This document shows positions 21,464-31,717 of a stretch of 64,000 nucleotides of DNA, one piece after another; position 1 is the stretch's first letter; every line of letters starts with the position of its first letter. The notes beneath the pieces are model-generated. The model saw only the letters and a program-made list of their open reading frames with translations. It had not been told where the DNA came from and ran no database searches. The translations under genes and the position numbers were made by a program. The stretch covers positions 372,001-436,000 of the forward strand of contig AP026172.1 in the NCBI GenBank assembly GCA_030295235.1. Reading direction: 5' to 3'. This stretch comes from Fistulifera solaris (lineage: Eukaryota > Bacillariophyta > Bacillariophyceae > Naviculales > Stauroneidaceae).

Positions 21464-21793
21464 GACTCAAAATTGTTTGTAGTTGTATAAAATTCAAAGT
21501 ATAGTCGATTAGAAGAGCGATGTGTTGTAGTCTATCATCTCCATGCTTCGAGATCTTTTTTTGTTGTTGTATGTTGCTCCGCGTTTTATTTTAGGCGGTC
21601 GAAACGCGACGATGGACAGACATGAATCGCTGCGGTAATCGGACCGACAAATTCAAGGATTACTTGGACTGTATGAAATCACGACGTTGCGGTTTTCCAT
21701 CGCCATGAACAACATTTATGTGTATTTTCAGATTTCTACTTTGAACGACTGGTATTCTTCATCCAGACAGCTTCTATTGCCTTTTTTCCACAA
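21464..21793. other. Divergent intergenic region
   Basis: Spacer of 330 bases between the VPS29 start (minus) and a plus-strand gene. The frame of the plus-strand gene is open back to 21677 without an ATG, and TATTTTCAG at about 21722-21730 resembles a splice acceptor, so a short upstream exon may exist here. Confidence 0.4.
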
Positions 21794-22597
21794 ATGCCAC
21801 AATTACGAGCCCTAGGATTTTGTGGAGCCGATGATTCCGTTCATCCGCATCATTTAGTTGTCTTGGCACAAGCGTATCCACGCGTCGAATTTGGTGTCTT
21901 GTTTCGACCCGATCTCGAAGGTCGACCCCGATATGCTACCACGGCGTGGGTCGAACGCTTGTCCCATGCCATGGCTTCTGTTTCGTGCAGTAATATGAAA
22001 TTAGCCGCCCATTTGTGTGGCAGTCGCGTCAATGATGTTTTGCGAGGTGATACTGCTTTCATAGAGCAATTGGAGAAGTGGGGCTTCAAACGTGTGCAAA
22101 TCAATGCCACTGCCGTCAATGGCGTTGATACGAGCCGGCTTGCGGAAGCAGTACCGGCATTATGTGACATAATAAGCAAATACTCTGCTCTGGAATTCAT
22201 TCTGCAAAAGAATGACGAAACCGAGCCCTTGTGCAATGGCTTATCATCGCATTATCTCAGTGGCGAAAGAAAACTTCCATCTAATCTTTCCTTCCTAGTA
22301 GACGAATCGAAAGGAACCGGTGTAGCACCTATAAAATCTTGGCCGTCTGCAACGGGTGCCTATCCGATTGGTTACGCCGGAGGCATTGGGCCGGCAAATA
22401 TACAACAAGTTTTAGAGGAGACGTCGGCTGCGGCAGGAGAACACCCATTCTGGATCGATATGGAAAGCAGTCTACGCAGTATCAAGAATGGTGTCGATGT
22501 ATTTGATCTGGATAAGTGCTTTCTGGTTATGGAAGCAGTGTGTGAGGCGGGTCTCATGGAACGTCCTCACTATCTTGTTATGTACAACAAGGAATGA
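21794..22597 (+). CDS. TIM-barrel-like protein, PRAI-related, function unknown
   Basis: A 267-residue protein that I cannot name with certainty. It begins with a barrel-like strand and loop (LRALGFCGADDSV), then VEFGVLFRP, KLAAHLCGSRVND, FKRVQINATAVNG, LEFILQKND, and near the end IGYAGGIGPANI and FWIDMESSLR. The last two recall the phosphate-binding loop of phosphoribosylanthranilate isomerase (G-G-(I/L)-x-P-x-N and (L/I)D-x-x-S-x-(V/L)), so it is probably a distant relative acting on a phosphorylated substrate. The start is the first ATG of the conserved frame, but an upstream exon is possible because the frame is open before it. Confidence 0.5.
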   Translation: MPQLRALGFCGADDSVHPHHLVVLAQAYPRVEFGVLFRPDLEGRPRYATTAWVERLSHAMASVSCSNMKLAAHLCGSRVNDVLRGDTAFIEQLEKWGFKRVQINATAVNGVDTSRLAEAVPALCDIISKYSALEFILQKNDETEPLCNGLSSHYLSGERKLPSNLSFLVDESKGTGVAPIKSWPSATGAYPIGYAGGIGPANIQQVLEETSAAAGEHPFWIDMESSLRSIKNGVDVFDLDKCFLVMEAVCEAGLMERPHYLVMYNKE

Positions 22598-22688
22598 TGA
22601 AACGCTAAGGATTAGCTGAATGAACGAACCGTAAATTAACTCCTTTGTCACAAAATGATGTTTTAGGGTGCCAGAGCTCAATTTAATG

Positions 22689-23352
22689 TCATCTACTGTC
22701 TTTTATGTCATTCTTTTCGAGTGTACCTTCAGCCTCTCCTTGGTTTAATGATTGCTGTTCTTGTAGATAAAAATTCCCCGCGTCGATTCCAGCTTGTATG
22801 GTTCCAAACAAGGCTCCCAACAAGGCTCCTACACCCAATCCCCATGCCACCATGATGGGAGGGGGGACGCACATTACCCACGACAAGCCGTCTACGATAT
22901 TGATTCATCCCAATGACGCCCGCCAATCCAGCGACGGTCCCTCCCACCATAGAATCACCAACTGCTGTCACTGCAATTTTTCCGTAATCGTTTTGTATCC
23001 ACGAATTTTGACCCGTCGCCGACAATAAATAAGTCATTGCGGAAGACGTCGGGGACACGAGGCGACTCGTTTCCATTACCCAAGCAAAAAACATACACGA
23101 AATTGCCCATGTCATCGGCAAATGCTTGTTCTTGTTCACTAATACCACAGGACGAGGTATGTTGGTCGATGCTAATTGTTGTTTTTGTAAAGCGAGACCG
23201 ACCAAGGAACCACCCGATCCGGCGAACGTAATTCGCACGAGACTTTCCATCAGACGTTCCCAGGAAACGCCCTTCGCGTTCGTTGTCGGCGAGGTAAAAT
23301 TTGCGACCCCTTCGCCTTCTTGTGGTCGTTCATCTGATGGGCTTTGCATCAT
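22689..23352 (-). CDS. Predicted membrane protein, frame broken once
   Basis: A small integral membrane protein of unknown function, about 220 residues. The N-terminal 25 residues are polar; hydrophobic segments follow near residues 40-55, 80-110 and 125-150 (WAISCMFFAWVMET, VTAVGDSMVGGTVAGLAGVIG). After about position 22905 the hydrophobic character continues only in another frame (INIVDGLSWVMCV, then GLGVGALLGALFGTIQAGIDA). Dropping one A in the GAATC stretch joins the two smoothly. The C-terminal 30 residues are charged. Gly-rich helices recall mitochondrial inner-membrane Tim17-like proteins, but the signature is not clear enough to claim it. Confidence 0.5.
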
Positions 23353-23999
23353 TTATTTCTAATATCAGTGCAACATGAGGCTTCATTTCTATTGCAGCGT
23401 TTTATTTTAGGCGGACGCGCTTTGATTATTATTGCGCGTGAGAAAAATCCGTGCCCATGACTGAAAATCCAGTCCAGTCGTGCAATAAAGTCGTTTACAC
23501 TTTGGATGATAGTCAAATTTCACCAGCACGATCTGCGAGAAAACTGAAGTGAAAAAATCAAGGGATGCGTCATAGACTTTAATCAACTGTAGGTGTCATG
23601 AATAAGTTAATGAAGTGTGTATTGTGAAGGATGTCACAGCTTGGGTTAAATCTCAAGGCTTCCTTTCTACAAATATGTTTTGTTGATGCGTGCATCAACA
23701 GCATAAAGACTCACAAAACAGTCATGACTGAAATCCGGTCTTGGCAAAAAACCATCAACACTTTGGGGCTATAGTACATTTCGGATGCCAACACGTTTGT
23801 TCTTTTCGGCGACCGAACATGACGACACCGAAGTGCGCCGCACTCAACGGTCACTCCTCGTCTTCTCTTTATTTCTCCTCTTTGATCATACTTCATAACA
23901 ATTAAAAACGAAAAAGCTATAAAACTACAAGAGATCGGACGCAAGACCTGTTTTGCATCGCATTCGCTTTACGCAGAAAAGTTTCTCACAAGAAAAATT
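23353..23999. other. Divergent intergenic region
   Basis: About 650 AT-rich bases between the membrane protein (minus) and the amino-acid transporter (plus). It must hold both promoters. A minus-strand open frame at 23711-23944 has no family features. No repeat or RNA gene is seen. Confidence 0.4.
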
Positions 24000-25592
24000 A
24001 TGACTCTACGCTCTCCTCCGACCGAACAAGGCCATTTTGCCAATTCTTTCGATCCTGCCGTCAACCTTAAAGGGTCTTCTTTAATCGGCACAATATTCAA
24101 CTTTACAAATTGTATCGTTGGCGCTGGAATGATTGGATTGGGTGGCGCAGTCGCCGTGTCGGGAGGATTGATTTCGGTCGTCACAATTGCCTTTTTTGCC
24201 GTTTTGACCAAAATTTCCCTGGATTTGGTCATTGAGCTTTCGGTTCAAACGGGTCATTCCTCCTACGAAGAACTTGGCAAGGCGGCATTCGGACGGATGG
24301 GTCGCTTCATGGTCGTGTCGGCCAAATTTTGCTATTCCGCCGGCTGTCTGATTGCTTATATTGTGGTTATTAAAGACAATATGGGATCTGCCATTCGTGC
24401 CTTGATCAAACACCACTCTTCAGTGGGGGTGTTCCCATCTACCGATGCTTTGCTGAGCTTAGGGTCGCTCTCTGGATTTTTTCATTGGTTGGTGCACAGT
24501 GACTTTTGGTTGACATGGACGGTCAGTACGTTGGTGATACTTCCTCTCTGTCTCTTGCGAGACATGACGCCGTTATCCAATCTGAGTATGTTAAGTGTCA
24601 TCTGTTCCATTACAATAGTGGGCATCGTCATGTCCCTCTATGTTACCAATCCCAACCACGAAATTCGTCACCCGGGAGGTTCTCTCTATGACAACTGGCT
24701 CGAGGTACGATGGGGGTATCTGGAAAGTTTAGGAACGTTTGTCTTCACCTTTGTTTCACAACACACGGTACATTTGACGTTCGGATCGTTAAAGCCGGAA
24801 CTACGAACTGTATCGAATTGGAAGAAAGTATCGTCAGTCGCTCTGTTTTTAGCGGCATCGGTTTCTTTGTTGGTGGCTGTCTTTGTCTATATATCCTTTT
24901 GGCAAGAAGCTGAAAGTGATATATTTTCAATTTACCCCTCATTACACGTTACAAATATGGCGAGGCTATTGCTCTGTATAACGATGCTCCTGACCTTTCC
25001 GCTACCATTCTTTACATGCCGCGAGCTACTTATTTTAACCTTCTTCCCAGCAAATTTGTGCGCTCTTTCGGAGGTGATATCTGAACAGGATGATGATAGC
25101 GATGAACAAGGTACCAATGAATGTGGAATGTCGAGTTTGCAGGAGCCGCTTTTGGGAGAAAACCGGGACGTCGAAAACAATACTTCTGTTGTTTCTCTTT
25201 CTTCGGCTAGCGACCAGGCCGTGGGTATGTCCGAGAGTTTGGTGGACATCAGCAGCGTTCTTTCTGCACATGCTGCTTACGTGATCAATGAGTGCTTACT
25301 TCCCGACAATGATCGGCAGTTGAAGTTGCCTTATCACGTCGCGTTGACCTGCAAATTGTGGTTTGTGATAACCGGTTTTGCTGTCGCTGCTCCGAATCTA
25401 GGCGATGTATTGAATCTGGTGGGTTGTGCATCGGGCACGATCATTGCCTTCATCCTTCCAGCTTGTCTCAGTTTCCGATTGAAGGGCTTTTCTTTGACGG
25501 CTTTGTTAATACTACTGGTAGGAGGTATCGTCGGTGTATTTGGCACCTTCTTCAGCGTGAAGCGATTGTACATAGACATCTCGAAATTATGA
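24000..25592 (+). CDS. SLC38/AVT-type amino acid transporter
   Basis: Proton- or sodium-coupled amino acid transporter of the AAAP superfamily, 530 residues with about 11 membrane segments. The first membrane helix carries the family motif: GSSLIGTIFNFTNCIVGAGMIGLGGAVAVSGG, given here only as the segment at residues 28-58 with core NCIVGAGM. Later parts include YEELGKAAFG, FCYSAGCLIAYIVVIKDN and a final set of helices ending LLILLVGGIVGVFGTF. A long acidic loop (residues about 360-430, EQDDDSDEQ and LLGENRD) separates helices 8 and 9 and would face the cytosol. The substrate cannot be told from the sequence. Plasma membrane or vacuole are both possible. Intronless and unbroken. Confidence 0.85.
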   Translation: MTLRSPPTEQGHFANSFDPAVNLKGSSLIGTIFNFTNCIVGAGMIGLGGAVAVSGGLISVVTIAFFAVLTKISLDLVIELSVQTGHSSYEELGKAAFGRMGRFMVVSAKFCYSAGCLIAYIVVIKDNMGSAIRALIKHHSSVGVFPSTDALLSLGSLSGFFHWLVHSDFWLTWTVSTLVILPLCLLRDMTPLSNLSMLSVICSITIVGIVMSLYVTNPNHEIRHPGGSLYDNWLEVRWGYLESLGTFVFTFVSQHTVHLTFGSLKPELRTVSNWKKVSSVALFLAASVSLLVAVFVYISFWQEAESDIFSIYPSLHVTNMARLLLCITMLLTFPLPFFTCRELLILTFFPANLCALSEVISEQDDDSDEQGTNECGMSSLQEPLLGENRDVENNTSVVSLSSASDQAVGMSESLVDISSVLSAHAAYVINECLLPDNDRQLKLPYHVALTCKLWFVITGFAVAAPNLGDVLNLVGCASGTIIAFILPACLSFRLKGFSLTALLILLVGGIVGVFGTFFSVKRLYIDISKL

Positions 25593-25888
25593 GCTAGGAA
25601 ACTTTTTCTGATGAAGAAGGACCTCGGCACACGCGCTTTTGTTGTCCGGTTTGGAGGATTAAAATTGGAAACAACATCATAATAATACCGTCCTAGTTTC
25701 AACCGGCACCCAGAACAGCCTCCTATTACCGGTGCGATGCGGAACTTGATGGTTGACTCTTTTTATTTTTTTGTGACCGTTTTGGATCGGTTCCCTTCGT
25801 TTCTCAAAACGGCAAATGCCGATGATCACGATTCGGCTTCAGACGTGTTATTCTAAGAATCAACATAACTCATAAAGAAAGAAAAAGC
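25593..25888. other. Intergenic region upstream of the LOR cluster
   Basis: About 300 AT-rich bases between the transporter and the first LURP-one-related gene. No gene, RNA or repeat is seen. Confidence 0.35.
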
Positions 25889-26560
25889 ATGTTTCAGCAA
25901 CCTGCCCCAATCCCGACGGTACAAGACTACATTTACGTTCACCATGTGGCTGGGACGTTGTTATCGGATCAAATAATTCCCTTTTCTCAGCCGGGACAAG
26001 TCCATCATCTCAGAATGAAAGCACATTTGTGGACGGGCTGGAGCAACGATAAGTACGGCATTCGCTTTGCAAATGGAAATGTTTTTGGAGCAGACATAAA
26101 AGGGCAAACATTCACATTTCGTGACCGTATGGTCCTGCGCGATTCAACAGGAGCTGTGATTGGAGTTATGGTAAAACTGATGCCTCGAACCCAACAAACA
26201 TTCAAAATCTACGGTCTACGGCCCTTCACAGAAAGTCAAGTTTCCAGCGAACAAAGGTACAAAAGTAGTACTCTCTACCTATGGGCGGAAGTTTCGGAAC
26301 AATTGATGTCCGACCGATGCGTCATGACCATGGCGGATGGCACGGAATATTTGGCTGATCAGGTGGGTGGACATGTAGGTTCACAGAACATGCGCCTAAC
26401 GCGCAACGGGAAGGTGTGCGCCGCTTTGAAACACATCAATTGGGCTGCGGACTTTGAAGGCAGGACATGGGACATTACTGTTGGTCCTGGAGTGGATCCT
26501 TGTTTAATATGCTGCTTCATTGCTGTGATTGACGAAATGAACGAGAACCGCAGAAAGTAA
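25889..26560 (+). CDS. LURP-one-related (LOR, tubby-like fold) protein, copy 1
   Basis: Small protein of the LURP-one-related family, which shares the tubby C-terminal and phospholipid-scramblase beta-barrel fold. Seen: an N-terminal strand pair, LRMKAHLWTGWSND, the paired strands NVFGADIKGQTFTFRDRMVLRDSTGAVIGVM (residues about 70-100, core RDRMVLRDS) and TFKIYGLRP. A hydrophobic C-terminal helix GVDPCLICCFIAVIDEM closes the domain, as expected for the central helix of this fold. Function in algae is unknown; in plants some members act in defence. It is the first of three copies in 4 kb and about 60% identical to the copy at 29071. Confidence 0.75.
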   Translation: MFQQPAPIPTVQDYIYVHHVAGTLLSDQIIPFSQPGQVHHLRMKAHLWTGWSNDKYGIRFANGNVFGADIKGQTFTFRDRMVLRDSTGAVIGVMVKLMPRTQQTFKIYGLRPFTESQVSSEQRYKSSTLYLWAEVSEQLMSDRCVMTMADGTEYLADQVGGHVGSQNMRLTRNGKVCAALKHINWAADFEGRTWDITVGPGVDPCLICCFIAVIDEMNENRRK

Positions 26561-26695
26561 TTGAACGTGGCGGGCTCATACGAACTACACAACACACTTT
26601 TTCCACAGATCATAGTCGAACAATTTCGTCATTCGTCCATTAAGTAAAATGTAAAAGTCATTTTACGAAATCACATGATAGGTACCAGGAAACGG

Positions 26696-26759
26696 CGTTA
26701 AAATTCTGTCTCTTCGTAGAGGCTACGTAGAATCTTGTACTGGCGGCAGAATTTTAACG
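26696..26759. repeat. 13-base inverted repeat
   Basis: CGTTAAAATTCTG at 26696-26708 is the exact reverse complement of CAGAATTTTAACG at 26747-26759, with a 38-base spacer that itself contains CTACG/CGTAG. It lies between LOR copies 1 and 2. It could be the ends of a small non-autonomous element or simply a hairpin. No flanking target duplication is evident. Confidence 0.6.
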
Positions 26760-26982
26760 TCCTTTTCTGGTACTGGTACTGCTAAGACAAACGTGTGATA
26801 TTCGTGCTTGACGCACGTTTCAACTTAACATCCGAGTTTTCCGCGAAACAGAAAGGATCGCCATCGCATGTTGTCGAATCAAAATCTTACTGGTACCAGG
26901 TACCAGGTATTATTTTCGTTACCAAAGATGACATTCGTTACCAACGAGGACATATCTCTTACCCGGTACGAAACGAAAACAA

Positions 26983-27234
26983 ATGTTCCACCATTTCACC
27001 CCAATTCCTAAAGTTCAGGATTTTGATCATGTACACCAGGTGACTGGGCCGATTTTCACGGAAGAAGTAATGCCTTCGTCTCAGCCACGAGTTTATCGTC
27101 TTCGAATGAAAGAAAAAATGTGGACGAGCTGGAGTCGCGATTCTTATAACATTAGGTACAAAGATGGCACTCCTTTTGTGGTCGACATTAAAGGACAGGT
27201 ACTCACACTGCGCGATCGCATGTACAATTATTAA
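26983..27234 (+). pseudogene. Truncated LURP-one-related copy 2
   Basis: The first 80 codons are closely related to the copy at 29071 (for example EKMWTSWS-x-DSY and DIKGQVLTLRDRM, with near-identical DNA over 27170-27221). Just after GCGATCGCATG at 27221 the similarity stops, and a stop codon appears four codons later. The C-terminal two-thirds, including the central helix that closes the barrel, are absent here and are not found downstream. The remaining fragment could not form the fold. It is therefore a truncated duplicate. Confidence 0.8.
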
Positions 27235-29070
27235 TTTTTGGGTGCGGCTCCGGTTAGCCGATCTTTTCGAAAGTGCACCAAGGACATTCTGCAAGTAAAA
27301 AGTGCAGTATTGCTTAGGCATTTTCACTTTGCACTTTGTCGCACGGTTAGCATTGACCTTAGTAGGTCTTCTATCCAAGAGTCGGGACGCGCCCACGCAA
27401 ACACGGAACATAGTACGTAGTAATTGAAAACGTGTACCGGTACCAGGTACGGTACCGTACAGCCTCCCGTACATTTATACCACTTCTACGTCTTTTCTAC
27501 GTCTCGCTATACCAATTTGGTATGTTTTTCCAAAAATACTCGAAGTAGTTTCTGCGCTTAATATACTACTTTTGGCATAGTACGTTGAGTATTTTTGGAA
27601 AAATATACCGTCGGGGTATAGCGGGTGAAGAAATACCGGTGCCGTTTCGAAAAGTACCACCATGACGTGAACTGTGAAAAAATCGTGGGAGTCCTTCAAT
27701 CACTAGTAATACGTCTGCCGCATTTTTCTCGAAAAGCCAGTAAAAAAATGAGCCATTAAAAGGAAAGAAACCATGAGAAAGCCGACAAGTCGTTGCTACG
27801 CGAAAAACTATGTTAATGTAAAGTCGTCCTTCGTCACAAAGAGCCCGCTGCTTCGCACTATCGTGCCGTGATGCATCAATTCGATCTGCAATGAAGTGGT
27901 GTTCATAGTTCGTCATAAAATTCCGATCTCCGAACCTTTCGCTGAACACGATAGTGAATGACTTCACAGAGAAACTCTTACTCTGGAGCTACCATTGCAC
28001 ATAAAGTACACAGCAAAGGCAAAAACGTCGTTAGCACAACGCGTTTGAGCAGTGTTCAACAGTTTAAACGTGACAGGAGGCGTTCTTTAATAAATCATCA
28101 GAACGACCTAAAGCAATTGAAACAAATCTACGCTGGTTCATGAAACTTCAGAACCACAATTTTGTGTGTCTGCAAGTATTCAAAGTATTTTCAAGATTCA
28201 TACAAAAATGGCAGTCGGGCAACGGAAGTTTTTTGATGCGAAATTTTTCTTTTCTCCAGATAGAGCTGAAGGGTATTTTCGACAAGATCTTATTTAAGAT
28301 TGAGGTGGTAAAGTGTTTAATATTTATCAATAGCTCTCTAGATGATCTTTTTTAAAAAATTATTTTTATCTTAGCTTAAGTCTTAGCTTAAGGCGCCTGA
28401 CGACGCCTGGTTTCTGTAGTAATTTGGTTAGCATCGACTCTCCTTGTTGCTTACTTGTTCAACAGCATTCTATCTCTTTGTAGATAGACCCTTTGTATCG
28501 TAACTTCTGTTGTTGCCGAGTTTGCTGAGCTATCCGTGCGCAGTAAACTTTTGTCATCGACTTTGGTCATCACGTAAGCTTTTGTATGATGGCGGTATAA
28601 TTGATGCGCAGAAAGGTGAATCGGAGGAACAGTGACCTTTATATATCGACTTAGACCTTTGCCTAATCTAACTGCGAGTTACTATGCGGTCGGCTACTAG
28701 AATACAACCTACAACTAAATTCATCCTTGTTAATTGCAAAAGGATAAGAATCGTTAGGGTTTAGGTTAAAATTCCTCTCCGTTGCTGTACAAAAAAGTGC
28801 GTAGAAAATACGTAGGGAAATCCTATACCAACCGGCACTGCTTCTGGTATATTTTTCCTGCTCATTATACAGTGCCAGCTAGTATTTTTTGTTCTGAGTA
28901 CGATTTTATTACCGCGACGACGAATACGAAACTGATTCGTGTTTTGATGATTTCAACTTCCGAGAAACGAAAAGTGCCACCACGCCACGGGGTGCGAATC
29001 TTTATCTTCGTCATAAATTAGATCAAGCTGTCATCGGTCACCAGTCCTTCAGCAAACGAAAAAATAACTC
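27235..29070. other. 1.8-kb region without a supported gene between LOR copies
   Basis: AT-rich DNA with only short open frames; a 133-residue minus-strand frame at 27566-27967 overlaps the hairpin described separately and has no family features. GGTACC-type motifs cluster near 27430-27465. A short direct repeat of CTTAGCTTAAG occurs near 28371-28391. The region begins exactly where LOR copy 2 is cut, so it may derive from the rearrangement that truncated it. Confidence 0.45.
27506..27623. repeat. 118-base hairpin-forming inverted repeat (MITE-like)
   Basis: Two 37-base arms, 27506-27542 and 27587-27623, are inverted copies with about 31 matching positions; 17 of them are continuous next to the spacer (TTTTTCCAAAAATACTC and its complement). 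The 44-base spacer can pair further (AAGTAGT with ACTACTT). Arm ends are CGCTATACC and GGTATAGCG. Form and size fit a small non-autonomous transposon or a structured RNA. I see no target-site duplication. Confidence 0.65.
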
Positions 29071-29799
29071 ATGGTCCACCATTCCACCCCTTTTCCTACA
29101 CTCCGGGACTACGAATACGTACACAATGTGACGGGGCCAATTTTTACGGATCGAGTTATGCCTTCGTCGGAGCCACAACATATCTATCGTCTCCGAATGA
29201 GAGAAAAGATGTGGACGAGCTGGAGTGGCGATTCCTATGGCATTCAATACAGAGATGGCACTCCTTTTGAGGTCGACATTAAAGGACAGGTACTCACGCT
29301 GCGCGATCGCATGATTCTGCGCGATTCGAAAGGAAACGTAGTTGGAGTCATGCTGAGAATGTTCTTACGTTTGCAGCAAACGTTCAAAATCTACGGTTTA
29401 CGGCCGTTCAAGGACAGTCAAGCTCCAAGTGATCAAATGTTCGAAGGTAAAGCACTATATACATGGGCCGAAGTAGTGGAAAAGTTCATGTCGGTTCAGC
29501 GCATCATGACCATGGCCGATGGTACAAGATATGTGGCCGATCAAGTGGGTAGCTTTTTAGGTCCACAACATCTGCGACTCACGTACAATGGCAGGGTATG
29601 CGCTAGTGCGAGACAATTGAATTGGGCCGCAGACTTTGGAGGCACGTCGTGGGACCTTACGATCGGTCCTGGAGTGGATCCCTGTTTGATCTGCTGCTTC
29701 ATTGCTGTCATTGACGAAATGAAAGAAAATCGCAAAAACGAAACCAACTTAGGATGTGCCCTATCCTTGTTACTTGCGGGAGCGGCCTTGGAGATGTGA
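29071..29799 (+). CDS. LURP-one-related protein, copy 3
   Basis: Intact LOR-family protein of 242 residues with the same order of motifs as copy 1: LRMREKMWTSWSGDSYGI, DIKGQVLTLRDRMILRDSKG, a TFKIYGLRPF strand, MADGTRYVADQVG and the central helix GVDPCLICCFIAVIDEM. It differs by an extra C-terminal hydrophobic tail of about 20 residues (LGCALSLLLAGAALEM) after the point where copy 1 stops, perhaps a membrane contact. Copy 2 is its closest relative, so the order of events was probably duplication of copy 1, then duplication and truncation. Confidence 0.75.
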   Translation: MVHHSTPFPTLRDYEYVHNVTGPIFTDRVMPSSEPQHIYRLRMREKMWTSWSGDSYGIQYRDGTPFEVDIKGQVLTLRDRMILRDSKGNVVGVMLRMFLRLQQTFKIYGLRPFKDSQAPSDQMFEGKALYTWAEVVEKFMSVQRIMTMADGTRYVADQVGSFLGPQHLRLTYNGRVCASARQLNWAADFGGTSWDLTIGPGVDPCLICCFIAVIDEMKENRKNETNLGCALSLLLAGAALEM

Positions 29800-30100
29800 A
29801 ATGTATAACCTTAACGATATTTTGTATTTTGTGCTATGCGTTCTAGAGATTCCGTCCTAGCACAGACTCCACTCTAGAGACTAAAAAAATACTAGTACCG
29901 GTAGTTGAAAACTCCGAAAAATTTGTCACTCCGAGAAAAATAGGGGCGACGAAACCAACCGGGTATCATCACCCGAAAAATCAACAATACTACGTAACAA
30001 CCGCAATTTATAATAAATTCCAGAACTTTCTAATTGACTCACCTGCTCTCCCTTTTTCTTCATTGAGGATAAGCAATTTGAATCGTTCCCTCATCAATAA

Positions 30101-31305
30101 ATGAGTGTCGCACACCGCAGTATCGTCCGACTACCTCTGGAGATTTTTGAAGGCCTTTGTGATGATGGAAATGTTGCCGCAATCGATCTGCGGACCGCCA
30201 TTTCCAAGCAACTGAAAAATGTCGCCAAGAAGAAATCCTTTCGAACCGTTTACGTCAAAGTACTCACCGTAGGACCCATGCTACAAATGTCGGTCACTTC
30301 TTTGATGCGAGCACTCGATCCCCTTTTGACATATCAGGAATGTATCGAATTTCGACGACGTGTGGCGGAAGCATGTTCGCCGCAACCGGTCACCGCACTT
30401 CATCTTTTGCAATATAACAGTCCCCACACGAGGGTGCTTTCGACGGGGCTTTTGCCACTCGATACGAGCTTGGTGGGCGGTATTCGCGTCGGAACTCTCA
30501 CGGAATTGGTCGGGTCGGCGGGTTCGGGAAAGACACAACTGGCGATGCAAATGATCGTTCAAGCGGCGGCGAAACTACAAGGGGCTATCTTCATTGATAC
30601 GGAACGAAAATTAAGTTTGCCGCGATTGCAAGAGATCGCACTAGAAAAGTACACTGCTGGGGCGGCACTTTTGTTGCATGACGACAGCACAACGCAAACA
30701 GCGGAACAACAATTCACAACGGACGACTATGTCGATCCAAAGTTAGTTTTACAGAATCTCTCGGTGTATTCTCCAGCCAGTATGGATGAACTCACAAACA
30801 TTTTATCCTCCATGGAAGAAGAAATTCTTTTACGCAACGAAGACGCGGAAAAGACCCCCATCAAACGTTCCCGGTACGGTTAGTTGTGCTGGATAGCATT
30901 GCCGCTCCAGCTCGTCGTGACTTCGCTCCGGGATCCGGTCCGCAACGAGCCGCGGCCGTCATGTATTGCTCACAGAAACTGAAGCAAATAGCCGATCATT
31001 TGCATCTGGCAGTCCTGATTATTAACCAAGTAGGAGGTAGTTGGAATTCGGATGACAAGCAATCCGATGTCGCCACTCGGGCCGCATTGGGAACCACTTG
31101 GCATCATTGTGTCACAACTAGAATTCAACTAGAAACCGTATCGAACGTGTCTTCGACAGAGATGACGAATGGTTGTTCAGCAAGTAACCCACTTCGGTGG
31201 GCCTCCGTTGTGAAGAGTAACATTGTGGGACATGGTTCGAAAATTCCATTCACTATTGACAAGGCAGGCCTTGCAGACAATCACCTTGTGAGTAGCACAA
31301 ACTAG
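30101..31305 (+). CDS. RAD51B: RAD51B-like recombinase paralogue, frame broken once
   Basis: RAD51 paralogue acting in homologous recombination as part of a paralogue complex that assists RAD51 loading. Seen: an N-terminal helical region (LLTYQECIEFRRRVAEACSP), Walker A GSAGSGKT (residues 138-145), AIFIDTERKLSLPRLQEIA, and in a second frame the Walker B strand VRLVVLDSIAAPARRDF, AVLIINQVGG and AALGTTWHHCVTTRIQLE. These match RAD51B better than XRCC3 or RAD51C: the DTE-x-x-(L/F)-x-x-xRL-x-EIA stretch and ALG-x-TW-x-H. The frame is lost at the run AAAA at 30849-30852; adding one base reads through into FPVRLVVLDS. The two frames form one gene of about 400 residues. Confidence 0.82.
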
Positions 31306-31717
31306 TTCTTGAGATTTTTGTTTTCGCTCTCTGCTCGATATCATAAGTCTGTAATACTATCATCGTAACGAATAAGTTTTTCCCCGACAATAATTTTCTC
31401 CATGACTGGCTTTCAGTAACGAATCATCATCATCATCTCAATATTATTATTTTGAAACCACAACGGACAAATCTGCCGAGTACGGAAACGTGATATTCCC
31501 CCGTTGACGTTGAATGTACCTCGTTTTCCAATGATGACCGCGTCTTTTTGTCTTCCTTCTTTATTCTATTCATTCGTCTTCAAACATCCATCTCTCAAAC
31601 GTGCTAAACGTTTTTGTGTGTTGCCTTTCCGTGTTTCCTCTATCAAATAATCTTATCATTGCTGTCCACCAAAGCCTCATCCTTCCGATTTTCGCTTCTG
31701 CAATCCGCACAAACAGC
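31306..31717. promoter_or_regulatory. Intergenic region with pyrimidine-rich leader
   Basis: About 400 bases between RAD51B and a membrane-protein gene. It holds an ATCATCATCATC microsatellite near 31424-31437 and a long pyrimidine-rich stretch before the next start. The frame of the next gene is open from an ATG at 31601, but I favour the ATG at 31718. Confidence 0.4.

Noticed and set aside
27566-27967. Minus-strand open frame of 133 codons between LOR copies
   Set aside because: It overlaps one arm of the hairpin and shows no domain.
30881-30883. Stop inside RAD51B as recoded codon
   Set aside because: It is TAG, and the Walker B strand continues in another frame, not in the same one.
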